From CBDFGN01 sp965247065 (GTDB lineage Bacteria > Bacteroidota > Bacteroidia > Cytophagales > Cyclobacteriaceae), in assembly GCA_965247065.1 (NCBI GenBank), contig CBDFGN010000006.1:744001-808000 (forward strand): 64,000 nucleotides of DNA, written 5' to 3'. Position numbers and translations under genes: made by a program. The notes under the pieces were generated by a model. That model was not told where the DNA came from and ran no database searches. It saw only the letters and a program-made list of their open reading frames with translations. Of this stretch, positions 1 to 8,545 are shown piece by piece (position 1 is the stretch's first letter; the number at the start of each line of letters is the position of its first letter).

Positions 1-2
1 GG

Positions 3-338
3 AGCAATGTACGCAACTTTGGGGAAATTAAGGCGTGTAAATTCGTGCCCGGATGGTTCTCACAGACTCTCAAGATCAAGCCAGTAAGTGATCCGGTGCG
101 GGTTGTGTATATTGATTGTGACCTGGCCAAGGGCACATTGGAAGCTCTGTACGGTGTAGTCCCAAAATTGACCGAAGACGGTATCATTTTCTCCCAAGAC
201 TACCATATTGCAGAAGTAAAAAATTTGTTGAACAATGATTCAACATGGAAAATGGTTCATGCTGGGAATAAACTGGTAATGGATATCCAGTACCGATACC
301 GGCAGCTCGCGGCGTTCCGTTACAATCACGAACCGTAG
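3..338 (+). CDS. TylF/MycF-type O-methyltransferase, C-terminal part (5' end outside window)
   Basis: The reading frame is open from the left edge of the window, so the start lies upstream. The visible part (about 111 residues) carries VVYIDCDLAKGTLEAL followed by GIIFSQDYH. This is the metal- and substrate-binding strand region of TylF/MycF-type SAM-dependent O-methyltransferases, with Asp residues in the IDCD and SQDYH motifs. In many relatives the motif is IDCDLY; here Y is A. The final 20 or so residues look unlike the family and may be a diverged tail. The natural substrate cannot be told from this fragment. Family assignment is from the motif only. Confidence 0.6.
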   Translation, partial: SNVRNFGEIKACKFVPGWFSQTLKIKPVSDPVRVVYIDCDLAKGTLEALYGVVPKLTEDGIIFSQDYHIAEVKNLLNNDSTWKMVHAGNKLVMDIQYRYRQLAAFRYNHEP

Positions 339-371
339 CTAGGCTGATGTAGTGGGGAATTTCTCGCAAAG

Positions 372-420
372 CGAAGGGTGCAACTTGCGAAAACCAGGGG
401 ACTAATCTGGTCGCCCTTCG
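372..420. other. nested stem-loop in the spacer before tRNA-Arg
   Basis: CGAAGGG (372-378) can pair with CCCTTCG (414-420), and inside it ACCAG (393-397) pairs with CTGGT (407-411). No U-tract follows on either strand, so it is not a classic terminator. The rest of 339-494 holds no gene that I can recognise. Confidence 0.3.
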
Positions 421-494
421 TTGCTGTCGCTGCAACATATTGCCGGCAGATCAGGTATTAACAGATCAACAAATCAAGAAATCAACCTCTTTCG

Positions 495-568
495 CACGCC
501 TGGAAGGACTCGAACCCTCAACCCTCTGATCCGAAGTCAGATATTCTATCCAGTTGAACTACAGGCGC
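495..568 (-). tRNA. tRNA-Arg (anticodon TCG)
   Basis: Read on the minus strand, the gene folds as a standard cloverleaf of 74 nt. The acceptor is GCGCCTG pairing with CAGGCGT (one G-U pair), the anticodon stem is TCTGA/TCAGA with loop CTTCGGA, and the T arm is GAGGG-TTCGAGT-CCTTC. The anticodon is TCG, reading CGA. The discriminator base is G and CCA is not encoded. It stands alone between the methyltransferase and sucC. Confidence 0.93.
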
Positions 569-655
569 ATATTGGAGTTCAAAGTTTCAAGTTCAAAGTC
601 CAAAGTTAATCAATAAACAACCCAGAAATCATAACTCATGACTAACAACTTATGA

Positions 656-1867
656 CTAGCTTAAGGCTTCCTTAACTTTCTGGGCGGCATCCTTAAGCAG
701 AATGGCGGAAGCAACCTCCAACCCGGATTCCTCAATGATTTGGGCTCCTTCTTCGGCATTGGTACCCTGCAGCCTTACGATTATCGGAACCTTAATATCT
801 CCCACGCTCCGATAGGCCTCCACTACCCCGGCTGCCACACGGTCGCACCGAACAATGCCGCCGAAGATATTGACCAATATAGCCTTCACATTGGGGTCCT
901 TTAAGATTATTCGGAACCCTGCCTCCACAGTTTCAGCGCTGGCGGCACCCCCGACATCCAGGAAATTAGCCGGCTCTCCTCCTGACAATTTGATCATGTC
1001 CATGGTTGCCATCGCCAAACCTGCCCCGTTCACCATACAGCCCACGTTGCCGTCCAGTTTGACGTAGTTGAGGCCGGCTTCACCAGCTTCCACCTCCAAG
1101 GGATCTTCCTCGGACTTGTCTCTCAAATCAGCTAAGTCTTTATGGCGGAATAGCGAATTCTCATCAATGTTAACCTTGGCATCAACCGCCAGGATCTTGT
1201 CATCTGAGGTCTTCAAGGCCGGATTAATTTCGAACTGTGATGAATCGGTACCTTCGTAGGCTCTATATAAGGCGGTAACGAATTTCACCATTTCCTTGAA
1301 CGCCATACCGCTCAATCCAAGAGCAAAAGCGACCTTCCTAGCCTGATAACCTTGCAGCCCAACTTTCGGGTCCACCCATTCTTTTATGATCTTTTCCGGG
1401 GTCTTTTCGGCCACTTCTTCAATGTCCACACCACCTTCTGCGGAGGCCATTATCACGTTGCGGCCTTTGCCTCGATCGAGTAAAATCCCGACATAAAATT
1501 CCTTCGGATCTGACGCCCCCGGATAATAAACGTCTTCCGCGATTAGGATTTTGTTTACTTTTTTTCCGGCAGGACCGGTTTGTTTGGTTACTAAGGTTCC
1601 GCCCAGAATATTTTTGGCTTTTTCAGATACTTCTTCCAAGCTCTTGGCCAGAACCACCCCGTTCGAATCGGTTTCCTGAATTTTGCCCTTGCCACGACCT
1701 CCGGCATGTATCTGGGCCTTGATCACCAACCATTCGCTTCCAGTGGCTTCTTGCAGCTTTGCGGCTTCTTCCCGGGCGCTTTCCGGGGTCTCGGCAACCA
1801 CCCCTTCTTGAATGCTAACTCCAAAGGACTTAAGAATCTCCTTGGCTTGATATTCATGGATATTCAT
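656..1867 (-). CDS. sucC: succinate--CoA ligase, beta subunit
   Basis: This is the beta subunit of succinyl-CoA synthetase of the TCA cycle, which converts succinyl-CoA and NDP to succinate, CoA and NTP in the cytoplasm. The 403-residue product has the family's usual length. It starts MNIHEYQAKEILKSFGV, has the ATP-grasp motif KAQIHAGGRGKGK near residue 50, and keeps the FEINPAL metal-binding segment near 210. The C-terminal domain carries VNGAGLAMATMD, FLDVGG and NIFGGIVRCD, which face the phosphohistidine of the alpha subunit. No sucD lies beside it; in many Bacteroidota sucC and sucD are unlinked. It is transcribed divergently from the downstream ABC ATPase gene. Confidence 0.97.
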   Translation of the reverse strand: MNIHEYQAKEILKSFGVSIQEGVVAETPESAREEAAKLQEATGSEWLVIKAQIHAGGRGKGKIQETDSNGVVLAKSLEEVSEKAKNILGGTLVTKQTGPAGKKVNKILIAEDVYYPGASDPKEFYVGILLDRGKGRNVIMASAEGGVDIEEVAEKTPEKIIKEWVDPKVGLQGYQARKVAFALGLSGMAFKEMVKFVTALYRAYEGTDSSQFEINPALKTSDDKILAVDAKVNIDENSLFRHKDLADLRDKSEEDPLEVEAGEAGLNYVKLDGNVGCMVNGAGLAMATMDMIKLSGGEPANFLDVGGAASAETVEAGFRIILKDPNVKAILVNIFGGIVRCDRVAAGVVEAYRSVGDIKVPIIVRLQGTNAEEGAQIIEESGLEVASAILLKDAAQKVKEALS

Positions 1868-1946
1868 AGTGGGAAAATACGCGTTTTCACCCGATTTACC
1901 AATTCTGATTTTGTGGTCAGAATGGGATTCAAAGTGATAAAATGCT

Positions 1947-1954
1947 TAAGTTTG
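1947..1954 (+). promoter_or_regulatory. candidate Bacteroidota -7 box (TAAGTTTG) for the ABC ATPase
   Basis: TAAGTTTG fits the TAnnTTTG -7 consensus of the Bacteroidota primary sigma factor and lies 24 bp before the GTG start at 1979. I see no TTG at the usual -33 spacing, so the call rests on the -7 box alone. Confidence 0.35.
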
Positions 1955-1978
1955 GTTATGTGATTTGATCCCGCTTAA

Positions 1979-2632
1979 GTGATACTCCAAGGAAATAACA
2001 TCACCAAGAGCTTTGGTGACTTAAAGGTGCTGAAAGGAATAGACCTGGCGATTGAAAAGGGAGAAATCGTCTCAATCGTTGGAGCCTCAGGTGCTGGTAA
2101 GAGCACTTTACTACAAATTTTGGGAACCTTGGATTCCTCGGATTCTGGGGAGGTGATCCTGAACAATGAGAAAACCCATCTGCTGCGAAATAATGCCCTA
2201 GCTCGGTTTCGCAACCAGCATATCGGTTTTATTTTTCAGTTTCATAATTTGCTGCCGGAATTTACTGCACTCGAGAATGTGAGCCTCCCAGGGTACATTG
2301 CCAACGACAATGGCTCGACCGTTGAGGAACAGGCGCTGCAACTTCTGACCCGCCTCGGTGTTGACAATCGAAAAAATAATAAACCCAATCAGCTTTCGGG
2401 TGGAGAACAACAAAGAACGGCCGTGGCCCGGGCCTTGATTAACCAACCAGATATTGTTTTTGCCGACGAGCCTAGCGGTAACCTGGATTCTAAGAATGCG
2501 CGGGAACTGCATCGGTTGTTTTTTGATCTCCGTGACAACCTAGGTCAAACGTTTGTGATCGTTACCCACAATCCTGAATTGGCCGACATGGCTGATCGCA
2601 AACTCGAGATACGCGACGGTGTAATCGTCTGA
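1979..2632 (+). CDS. LolD-like ABC transporter ATP-binding protein
   Basis: The 217-residue protein is a stand-alone ABC ATPase of the LolD/MacB-type export subfamily, which powers extraction of lipoproteins or other substrates by LolCE- or FtsX-like permeases at the inner membrane. Walker A is GASGAGKST near residue 35, the Q-loop is FIFQFHNLLPEFTALENV, the ABC signature is LSGGEQQRTAVARAL, Walker B is DIVFADEPSGNLD, and the H-loop is VTHNPELA. The start is a GTG. No permease gene is adjacent, so the partner must be encoded elsewhere, as is common for lolD in this phylum. Confidence 0.85.
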   Translation: MILQGNNITKSFGDLKVLKGIDLAIEKGEIVSIVGASGAGKSTLLQILGTLDSSDSGEVILNNEKTHLLRNNALARFRNQHIGFIFQFHNLLPEFTALENVSLPGYIANDNGSTVEEQALQLLTRLGVDNRKNNKPNQLSGGEQQRTAVARALINQPDIVFADEPSGNLDSKNARELHRLFFDLRDNLGQTFVIVTHNPELADMADRKLEIRDGVIV

Positions 2633-2685
2633 ATTATTTCGTTCACCTCTTCCGATTATTTTCGAAAATTCTTTGGGGTGACCAG

Positions 2686-3115
2686 ATGAGAATCTGAAAA
2701 GGTACCGTGTTTATGCAGATGGCGACCTTCTTTCTTTGCCTTGACGCATCTATTTGTCAAAATGGTGCCTCGAATTCCTTCTGGCCAGTGCCGTGAGCTT
2801 CAAATATCTCGCGCCGATCTTCACCTCCATTCCCGGAATTTTCATGGTGAAGGAAAGAGTAGCCCTAATGCAAAGTGCGTTTTTAGCATTGGCCTCGACC
2901 GGGATCCTCCTTATTCAGGCATTAGATCAACGGGTGCCCTTTGGATACATGACGTTGGGATTAGGTGGATCCTTTTTCGCTGGGGTCACCTGAGTTCCTA
3001 TCAACGCGAAGAGCTTTCCAAGGTGTCAAGCCTAAGTGTCACCGGTATTGTCAAAGGCCTGATTTTAGGTTATGAGTTCTTTGCTGAAGTCTTCGATTGG
3101 GGAGCATATTTGTGA
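2686..3115 (+). pseudogene. disrupted gene for a small membrane protein of unknown family
   Basis: No single frame is open, but three segments join into a plausible protein. An ATG at 2686 opens MR, then a shift near 2690 leads into NLKRYRVYADGDLLSLP. A TGA at 2742-2744 follows in the same frame. Next comes a hydrophobic stretch (LSKWCLEFLLASAV, SAFLALASTGILLI) to about 2985, and a second shift leads to SSYQREELSKV ending with TGA at 3115. Each shift is what a one-base deletion would cause, and the TGA could be a changed TGG. The product would have two or three membrane segments. I do not recognise the family. It may be a real pseudogene or carry sequencing errors, as does the next gene. Confidence 0.4.
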
Positions 3116-3233
3116 GTGTTGCTTGTTATGGATTGGTGTACCTCTTAATGTTATGTAAAGGAAGGCCAGGTGAAAGGTTTCAAATTTTTTGGAAAAGGGT
3201 TTATTTTGTAACGAAACAAAATCGACTTCTGCC

Positions 3234-3979
3234 ATGTCAGGACACAGTAAATGGTCAACCATAAAGCGCAAAAAGGGCGCCAACGATGCCAAGAGGGGAA
3301 AGATTTTCAGTAAGCTGATCAAGGAGATTGCGGTGGCGGCCAAGATAGGTGGTGGAGATATCGAGGCAAATCCTCGACTTAGAATGCTGTCCAAAACGCT
3401 AAGGGTGCCAACATGCCTAAGGACAACATAGAAAGAGCCATCAAGAAAGCAACCGGCAATGATGGCATGGAGTATTACGAACCCACATATGAAGGCTACG
3501 CACCTCATGGGGTCGCCATATTTGTGGAGTGTACCACGGACAATCTGAATCGGACTATTTCCGATGTTCGGGCATTATTTAGCAAATACGGTGGAAGTCT
3601 GGGGACGAATGGTTCACTGGAGTTTATTTTTGATCGCAAGGGAGTTTTTAACTTTCCGGAACCCGAAGCACAAGACCTGGATGAAATCACATTGGAACTT
3701 ATCGATTCCGGGGCCGAAGACGCTGAGTTAGAGGAGGGCTACTTCCACGTAACGTGTGCTATGGAAGACTTCGGCAGCCTTCGGAGAAAGCTGGATGAAT
3801 TGGGGATTGAGGCCGAAGTTTCGGAACTTCAACGGATACCGAATACTCAGATTGAACTAACCGATACGGATTTTCGCAAGGTAATAAAATTGGTGGATGC
3901 CCTCGAAGATGACGATGACGTTCAAAAGGTTTATCATAATATAAATATCACCGAGCATCAAGTTGCTCTGGTGCAATAA
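3234..3979 (+). pseudogene. yebC: YebC/PmpR family transcriptional regulator (frameshifted)
   Basis: The product belongs to the YebC/TACO1 family, cytoplasmic proteins implicated in translation of proline-rich stretches and in gene regulation. The start MSGHSKWSTIKRKKGANDAKRGKIFSKL is typical and begins at ATG 3234. After NPRLRM the frame breaks near 3383. The sequence ATGCTGTCC reads on correctly if one G is restored (ATGGCTGTC), giving AVQNAKGANMPKDNIERA in the second frame to the stop at 3979. The restored protein would be about 248 residues, the normal length. Apart from this single missing base the gene is intact, so an assembly error is at least as likely as true loss. Confidence 0.88.
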
Positions 3980-4018
3980 CCTGAAACCTGACACCCCATT
4001 GTCTAACACCAACCAAAC

Positions 4019-5511
4019 GTGAGAATCACTAAAGATCTGTACCGGGTATCGCTTGCCCTGTTGACTGATCTGTACCAGCTGACCATGGCCTATGGTTACT
4101 GGAGATCCGGTAACAGCGAAAGGGAGGCTTCATTCAACCTCTATTTCAGAAAAAATCCATTCAATGGGGGTTTTACTATTGCCTGTGGTCTGGAATATGC
4201 CCTTGATCTAATCGAAAACTTCCACTTCACCGATGATGATTTGGAATACCTCTCTGGCCTAAAAGGCAACGATGGTACTCCATTATTCTCGGCCGATTTC
4301 TTGGATTATTTAAGGGAGCTGAAAATTCGTTGTAATATCGATGCAATTCCTGAAGGCACGGTAGTTTTTCCCCAGGAACCGCTGATAAGGGTCAGCGGAC
4401 CTTTGCTCCAATGCCAATTGATGGAAACGCCGTTGCTGAACATCATTAACTTTCAAACCTTGATAGCAACTAAGTCGGCTCGAGTGAATATCGCTGTGGA
4501 GGGAGATCCCGTTCTGGAGTTTGGATTACGCCGTGCCCAGGGAATTGACGGTGGATTAGCCGCCAGTCGAGCTGCCCATTTGGGAGGTTGCTCGTCAACA
4601 TCTAATGTTATGGCCGGGAAGATCTTTGGGATTCCGGTCGCCGGAACTCATGCGCACTCCTGGGTGATGTCTTTCGAAGATGAAATTGAATCATTTCATT
4701 CGTACGCCCGGGCTTTACCTAACAACTGCGTTTTTTTGGTAGACACGTATGACACCATTCAGGGAATTAAGAATGCCATCGAAGTTGGTAATATGCTCAG
4801 GGAGAATAACCAAAAGCTGGTTGGTGTGCGAATTGACTCAGGAGATCTGGCCTACTTTTCTCAAAAGGCCCGTGACCTGCTTGACCAGGCTGGATTTCAA
4901 GAGACCCGTATTATTGCCAGCGGTGACCTGGATGAGTCCATCATTAGCAGTCTAAAACAACAAGACTCGGTGATCCAGGTTTGGGGAGTAGGGACCAAAC
5001 TGGTGACTGGATTCGATCAACCTGCTCTGGGTGCCGTTTACAAGTTAACCGCGATCAGGAACAAATCTTCAGGTCAATGGCAATACCGGGTAAAACTTTC
5101 AGAGCAGGCCATCAAGATAAACAACCCGGCATTCAGCAGGTAAGGCGATTCTATACCAACGAGAAGCTTATGGCTGATATGATCTACAACACTGAACAGC
5201 CACCGGCGGATATCGCCAAGATCGTAAACCCTATGGATCCTACCCGGAGCAAGGTACTGGATCAAAAAACCTACCAGTATGAGGATCTATTACAGCCCAT
5301 TTTCCGCGAAGGCGAATTGGTGTACACCAGCCCATCTTTAACCGAAATACGAGAAATTGTAGTGCAAGGCGTAGGTCGCTTAGATAAAGCCATGAAGAGA
5401 TTTGTGAACCCTCATGAGTATGTTGTAGGCCTGGAGCAGGGCCTTTATAATCTCAAAATGGATATCATTTACCAACTTAGAAAGGACAAAACCGCACCGT
5501 GGAAGCACTGA
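4019..5511 (+). pseudogene. pncB: nicotinate phosphoribosyltransferase (frameshifted)
   Basis: This enzyme of NAD salvage makes nicotinate mononucleotide from nicotinate, PRPP and ATP. The N-terminal part has LALLTDLYQLTMAYGYW and GLEYAL. The middle has the active-site stretch FGLRRAQGIDGG, with AGTHAHSWVMSF (phosphorylated-His type loop) and GVRIDSGDL. At about 5130 the frame ends prematurely. NNPAFSR-stop becomes NNPGIQQVRRFYTNEK in the other frame if one G is restored in CCGG, and this frame runs to 5511 with QYEDLLQPIFREGE. The joined product is about 497 residues, normal for the family. The start is a GTG. The stop overlaps pncA by 13 bp, so the pair forms a nicotinamide-to-NaMN salvage operon. 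Confidence 0.88.
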
Positions 5512-6116
5512 TAGTTGTAGATGTTCAATATGATTTTCTACCCGGAGGAGCTCTGGCGGTTCCGGAGGGCCATCTGATCATTGACACCATTAATCATCTT
5601 ATGCCCCGGTTCCAATTGGTTGTTGCTACCCAGGATTGGCATCCCCGAGATCATGGGAGTTTTGCCAGCAATAATCCGGGCAAGCGCCCCGGAGAAATCG
5701 TCACCTTGGCTGAGCTGGACCAAATTCTGTGGGTCGATCACTGCATTCAGGGGACTTGGGGTGCTCAATTTCATCGGGATCTGAATTCAGCTCTGTTTTC
5801 CAGGGTTTTTCAGAAGGGAACAGAATCTACTATTGACAGCTACAGTGGTTTTTTCGATAACGGGCATCTCAAGCCCACTGGCCTTGGAGACTATTTAGAT
5901 GCAAAAGGCGTAAAAGAGGTGAGCGTTGTGGGCCTGGCGACTGATTATTGTGTCAAATTCACGGCCCTGGATGCAGTTGATTTGGGATTTCGGACCACCG
6001 TTATTTCTGACGCCACTCGAGCCGTGAACCTGGATCCTGGCGACTATGTCCGGGCCCTGGAGGAATTGAAGGAAGCGGGAGTTTGGGCTCGGCAGAGTCG
6101 TGATTTGGGCAAATGA
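5499..6116 (+). CDS. pncA: nicotinamidase (isochorismatase superfamily)
   Basis: The 205-residue protein hydrolyses nicotinamide to nicotinate, feeding the phosphoribosyltransferase encoded just upstream. The catalytic Asp lies in LIVVDVQYDFLPGGALAV near residue 9. The metal site is in VVATQDWHPRDHGSFA, and the nucleophilic Cys is in GLATDYCVKFTALDA. The start GTG lies inside the last codons of the upstream gene (13-bp overlap), so translation is likely coupled. Length and motifs are complete. Confidence 0.93.
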   Translation: MEALIVVDVQYDFLPGGALAVPEGHLIIDTINHLMPRFQLVVATQDWHPRDHGSFASNNPGKRPGEIVTLAELDQILWVDHCIQGTWGAQFHRDLNSALFSRVFQKGTESTIDSYSGFFDNGHLKPTGLGDYLDAKGVKEVSVVGLATDYCVKFTALDAVDLGFRTTVISDATRAVNLDPGDYVRALEELKEAGVWARQSRDLGK

Positions 6117-6216
6117 AACTCCTCAAGGATAGATTCCAGTATCATTGAACGCTTGTGTAGGCGGCCATGGGGTTAGGCAGCAACCCTGTTCGAAACCGAG
6201 ATTTCACTCTAAAGAA

Positions 6217-6241
6217 AATGGTCCGGGGTGACCGGACCATT
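6217..6241 (-). terminator. rho-independent terminator of gapA
   Basis: A perfect 10-bp stem (AATGGTCCGG / CCGGACCATT) with a 5-nt loop GGTGA is followed on the minus strand by TTTCTTTAG. It lies 22 bp past the gapA stop codon. The plus strand has no T-run after it, so it serves the minus-strand gene. Confidence 0.8.
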
Positions 6242-6263
6242 ACCTATCGTTCAAGTATGAATA

Positions 6264-7274
6264 TTAAGAAACGGCCTCCAGCTCGGTTATTTTCTCGATC
6301 AGGTCAGCGGATCGATTAGAGTATCCGGCTTCGTTGTCGTACCATCCTACAACTTTTACCAGGTTACCCGACGAAGAGGTCAGGCCCGCGTCAAAAACAC
6401 AGGAATGTTTATTCCCAATGATATCCACTGACACGATCGGGTCCTCGGTGTATTCCATGATACCCTTCAACCCTGATGCGGCGGCAGCTTTCATGGCCCC
6501 ATTCACCTCTTCGGCGGTGACCTGCCGGCTGAGGACAGCCGTCAGATCTGTCGCAGACCCGGTAATTACGGGTACCCTTAATGCATAGCCATCGAGTTTA
6601 CCTTGTAATTCGGGGAGAACTTTTCCAACTGCACGTGCCGCTCCCGTAGTGGTGGGAATAATAGACTGCGCCGCAGCTCGTGCCCTTCTAAGATCGCTAT
6701 GAGGAGCATCCTGTAACCTTTGATCGGAGGTGTAGGCGTGTATGGTGGTCATGTATCCGGTATTAATTCCGAAGGAATCTTGAAGCACCTTAGCCATGGG
6801 TGCCAGGCAATTGGTGGTACAGGATGCGTTCGATATGATTCTTTCCTCTCCGGTAAGGGAATGATCATTGACTCCAAGCACCACAAAAGGTATATTTCCC
6901 TTTGCCGGAGCGGAGATAATGACCTTTTTGGCACCAGCAGTCAAGTGCTTTCCGGCCCCCTCTTCGTCAGCAAAGAACCCAGTGGATTCGAGTACCACAT
7001 CCACACCCAACTCCCCCCAAGGGAGATTTTCCGGGTTTCTTTCTGCAAAGATCTTGATTTTCGTTCCATTCACAATCAATTCATCTTCAGCGGCCTCAAC
7101 CGTGCCGTCGAACAGACCCTGTGATGAGTCGTATTTAAATAAGTGGGCCAGAGTCGCAATGCTGGTTATATCATTTATGGCGACAACGGCAACATTATCT
7201 TTTTTCAGTAATGCTCGAAAGGTTAATCTTCCAATTCTTCCGAATCCATTTATCGCTACTATTCTTTTAGTCAT
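6264..7274 (-). CDS. gapA: glyceraldehyde-3-phosphate dehydrogenase, type I
   Basis: A 336-residue phosphorylating GAPDH of glycolysis, cytoplasmic and tetrameric. The Rossmann motif NGFGRIGR is at residues 8-15. The cofactor-binding AINDI (Asn-Asp at the end of strand 2) points to NAD preference. The catalytic SNASCTTNCLAP is near residue 150, and HAYTSDQ, the phosphate-site RARAAAQSIIPTTTGAA and C-terminal GWYDNEAGYSNR are all present. It is monocistronic, with its own promoter and terminator. Confidence 0.97.
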   Translation of the reverse strand: MTKRIVAINGFGRIGRLTFRALLKKDNVAVVAINDITSIATLAHLFKYDSSQGLFDGTVEAAEDELIVNGTKIKIFAERNPENLPWGELGVDVVLESTGFFADEEGAGKHLTAGAKKVIISAPAKGNIPFVVLGVNDHSLTGEERIISNASCTTNCLAPMAKVLQDSFGINTGYMTTIHAYTSDQRLQDAPHSDLRRARAAAQSIIPTTTGAARAVGKVLPELQGKLDGYALRVPVITGSATDLTAVLSRQVTAEEVNGAMKAAAASGLKGIMEYTEDPIVSVDIIGNKHSCVFDAGLTSSSGNLVKVVGWYDNEAGYSNRSADLIEKITELEAVS

Positions 7275-7329
7275 CGGACTAGAAATTTAAAAGTGAAACA
7301 ATCAATACAATAGGTCCTTTTTTTGGCTA

Positions 7330-7360
7330 CAAATGTAGCACTGAAACGGGCTAAAACCAA
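7330..7360 (-). promoter_or_regulatory. gapA promoter (Bacteroidota -33/-7)
   Basis: On the minus strand the -7 box TACATTTG (7330-7337) matches TAnnTTTG, and a TTG at 7358-7360 sits 20 bp upstream, the usual -33 spacing. Transcription would start near 7323, giving a leader of about 50 nt before the gapA ATG. Confidence 0.6.
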
Positions 7361-7427
7361 TAATAGGTTTTAAGAAATGAGCACCCCTAAAAGGGCTCGG
7401 TAAGATGGATTCTCAGGGTTGAAGACT

Positions 7428-7512
7428 CTAATCGGAAAACGGTAGAATCCACTCTGTCTTCTTAAATCGATACCACTTCTGAGCGGCCAGATCAACGTTG
7501 GGATCAATGAAT
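7428..7512 (-). pseudogene. C-terminal remnant of the HTTM-domain gene cut by the IS element
   Basis: On the minus strand, reading out of the insertion sequence, the frame gives FIDPNVDLAAQKWYRF followed by KKTEWILPFSD and a TAG stop at 7428-7430. This is the normal C-terminal tail of HTTM/gamma-carboxylase-like proteins (SLNGRP...IDP.VDLA). Removing the IS and one copy of the AAT target duplication joins it in frame with the larger fragment that ends at the far side of the IS (NGRPFRQ-F-IDPNVDLA). Confidence 0.85.
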
Positions 7513-7543
7513 TGAAGATCCCTGATTAGTGTTGACCACTTTT
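7513..7543. repeat. terminal inverted repeat, orfB-side end of the IS
   Basis: The end reads TGAAGATCCCTGATTAGTG then TTGACCACTTTT and pairs with the opposite end at 9821-9851. A second copy of this end is present at 8533, at the start of the intact IS copy. Confidence 0.85.
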
Positions 7544-8377
7544 GGTTAATAATTCATCATTAAATATGGACAATGAAGGTCTTCGGTTAATTGGCAACAA
7601 GGACCAGTCCTTTTCAAAATCCATGGGTGAAACATCGTTTAAGTTTTCATGGGTTCTTTTTTGATTATAATGGTCAACCGCTCTTTTGACATACCTTTTC
7701 AGTTGATAGAAATTGGTCGGCTTCCAGTAATGCAAATATTCTTCTTTCAAGGTCCTGTGAAAGCGCTCTGCATACGCATTATCCTGAGCGGTTAGCCCCA
7801 TGCTGATATCACATCGGTTGGATTTTAGTAGGTCTACATATTCTTCGTAGATGTATTGACCTCCTCTGTCGGAATGATGGATCCGGGGAGGGGGATGATC
7901 TTTCAAGGCAATGAGCAATGCCTTTACGTTCGCTGTAGCCCGCATATGATCCGATACCTGGTAGCCTACTATTTTTCGGGTATAGACATCCAGAATAAAG
8001 ACCCCGTAATAAAACCGGTTTCCCACTTCTATGAAGGTGATGTCTGATTGCCAGACCGTTAAAGGAGACGTTAGTTCAAATCCTTTGATCAGGTTTGGAT
8101 AATAAAGCTTCGAAGCCCGGGTAGTTCGTTTATAGTTCTTGGCTCTTCTCAAACGGTAACCAAGACTCATTAAAAGGTCTACAAAGCGATCTCTGCCGAT
8201 AAATCCGGGTTTTAAGGTCCGGTACATTTTTTCCACCCCACAACCAGGATGTTCCTGGCGTATCCCATCAGCTTCCAGGACCAGCTGTTCTACCTTTTGA
8301 TCAAAGACAGCTTGCCTGGTTGCATACTGATGTATTGCCTGTTTGCTGATTCCTATGGCACGATAGAGCTGATTCAT
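7526..8377 (-). CDS. IS3-family transposase OrfB, extra copy
   Basis: A 283-residue IS3 OrfB with an N-terminal HTH_21-like region (MNQLYRAIGISKQAIHQYA) and an rve DDE integrase core. The acidic triad lies in WQSDITFIEV, HHSDRGGQYIYEEY and AYAERFHRTLKEEY. It differs from the second copy by one residue, TSPLTV instead of TSPSTV, just before the first catalytic Asp. It lies in the duplicated segment without a complete orfA, so the frameshift-derived OrfAB transposase cannot be made from this copy. Confidence 0.93.
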   Translation of the reverse strand: MNQLYRAIGISKQAIHQYATRQAVFDQKVEQLVLEADGIRQEHPGCGVEKMYRTLKPGFIGRDRFVDLLMSLGYRLRRAKNYKRTTRASKLYYPNLIKGFELTSPLTVWQSDITFIEVGNRFYYGVFILDVYTRKIVGYQVSDHMRATANVKALLIALKDHPPPRIHHSDRGGQYIYEEYVDLLKSNRCDISMGLTAQDNAYAERFHRTLKEEYLHYWKPTNFYQLKRYVKRAVDHYNQKRTHENLNDVSPMDFEKDWSLLPINRRPSLSIFNDELLTKSGQH

Positions 8378-8545
8378 CGAGAAATTTACTTTCCTTTGGT
8401 TTTTCCGGAACCAGTTGATTGTGGGGTGTCGAAGTTTTTTTTCAGATCGATATCCAATTCCTCCTTGGCCAGATCGATCATCTTTTCGTAATAATCAATC
8501 TTGATCTGTTTTTGACCTACCACACGTTCCAATGAAGATCCCTGA

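Larger units (their letters stand above)
7513..8532 (-). repeat. tandem repeat unit 1 (extra orfB-containing segment)
   Basis: This 1020-bp segment is identical to 8533-9552 except for one base (A at 8061, G at 9081). It breaks at ...CACACGTTCCAA inside the orfA coding region, directly abutting the TGAAGATCCC end of the next copy. It therefore holds orfB, the slippery A8 tract and the last part of orfA, but no orfA start. Confidence 0.95.

Noticed and set aside
184..438. 84-residue minus-strand frame opposite the methyltransferase end
   Set aside because: It lies antisense to a recognisable gene and has no family-like features.
2741..3115. One continuous 124-residue plus-strand frame
   Set aside because: Its first two thirds are an out-of-frame reading of the hydrophobic protein; only the last 40 residues look real, so it was treated as part of a frameshifted gene.
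3065..3508. 147-residue minus-strand frame opposite yebC
   Set aside because: Antisense shadow of yebC; no motif, and the yebC reading explains the sequence.
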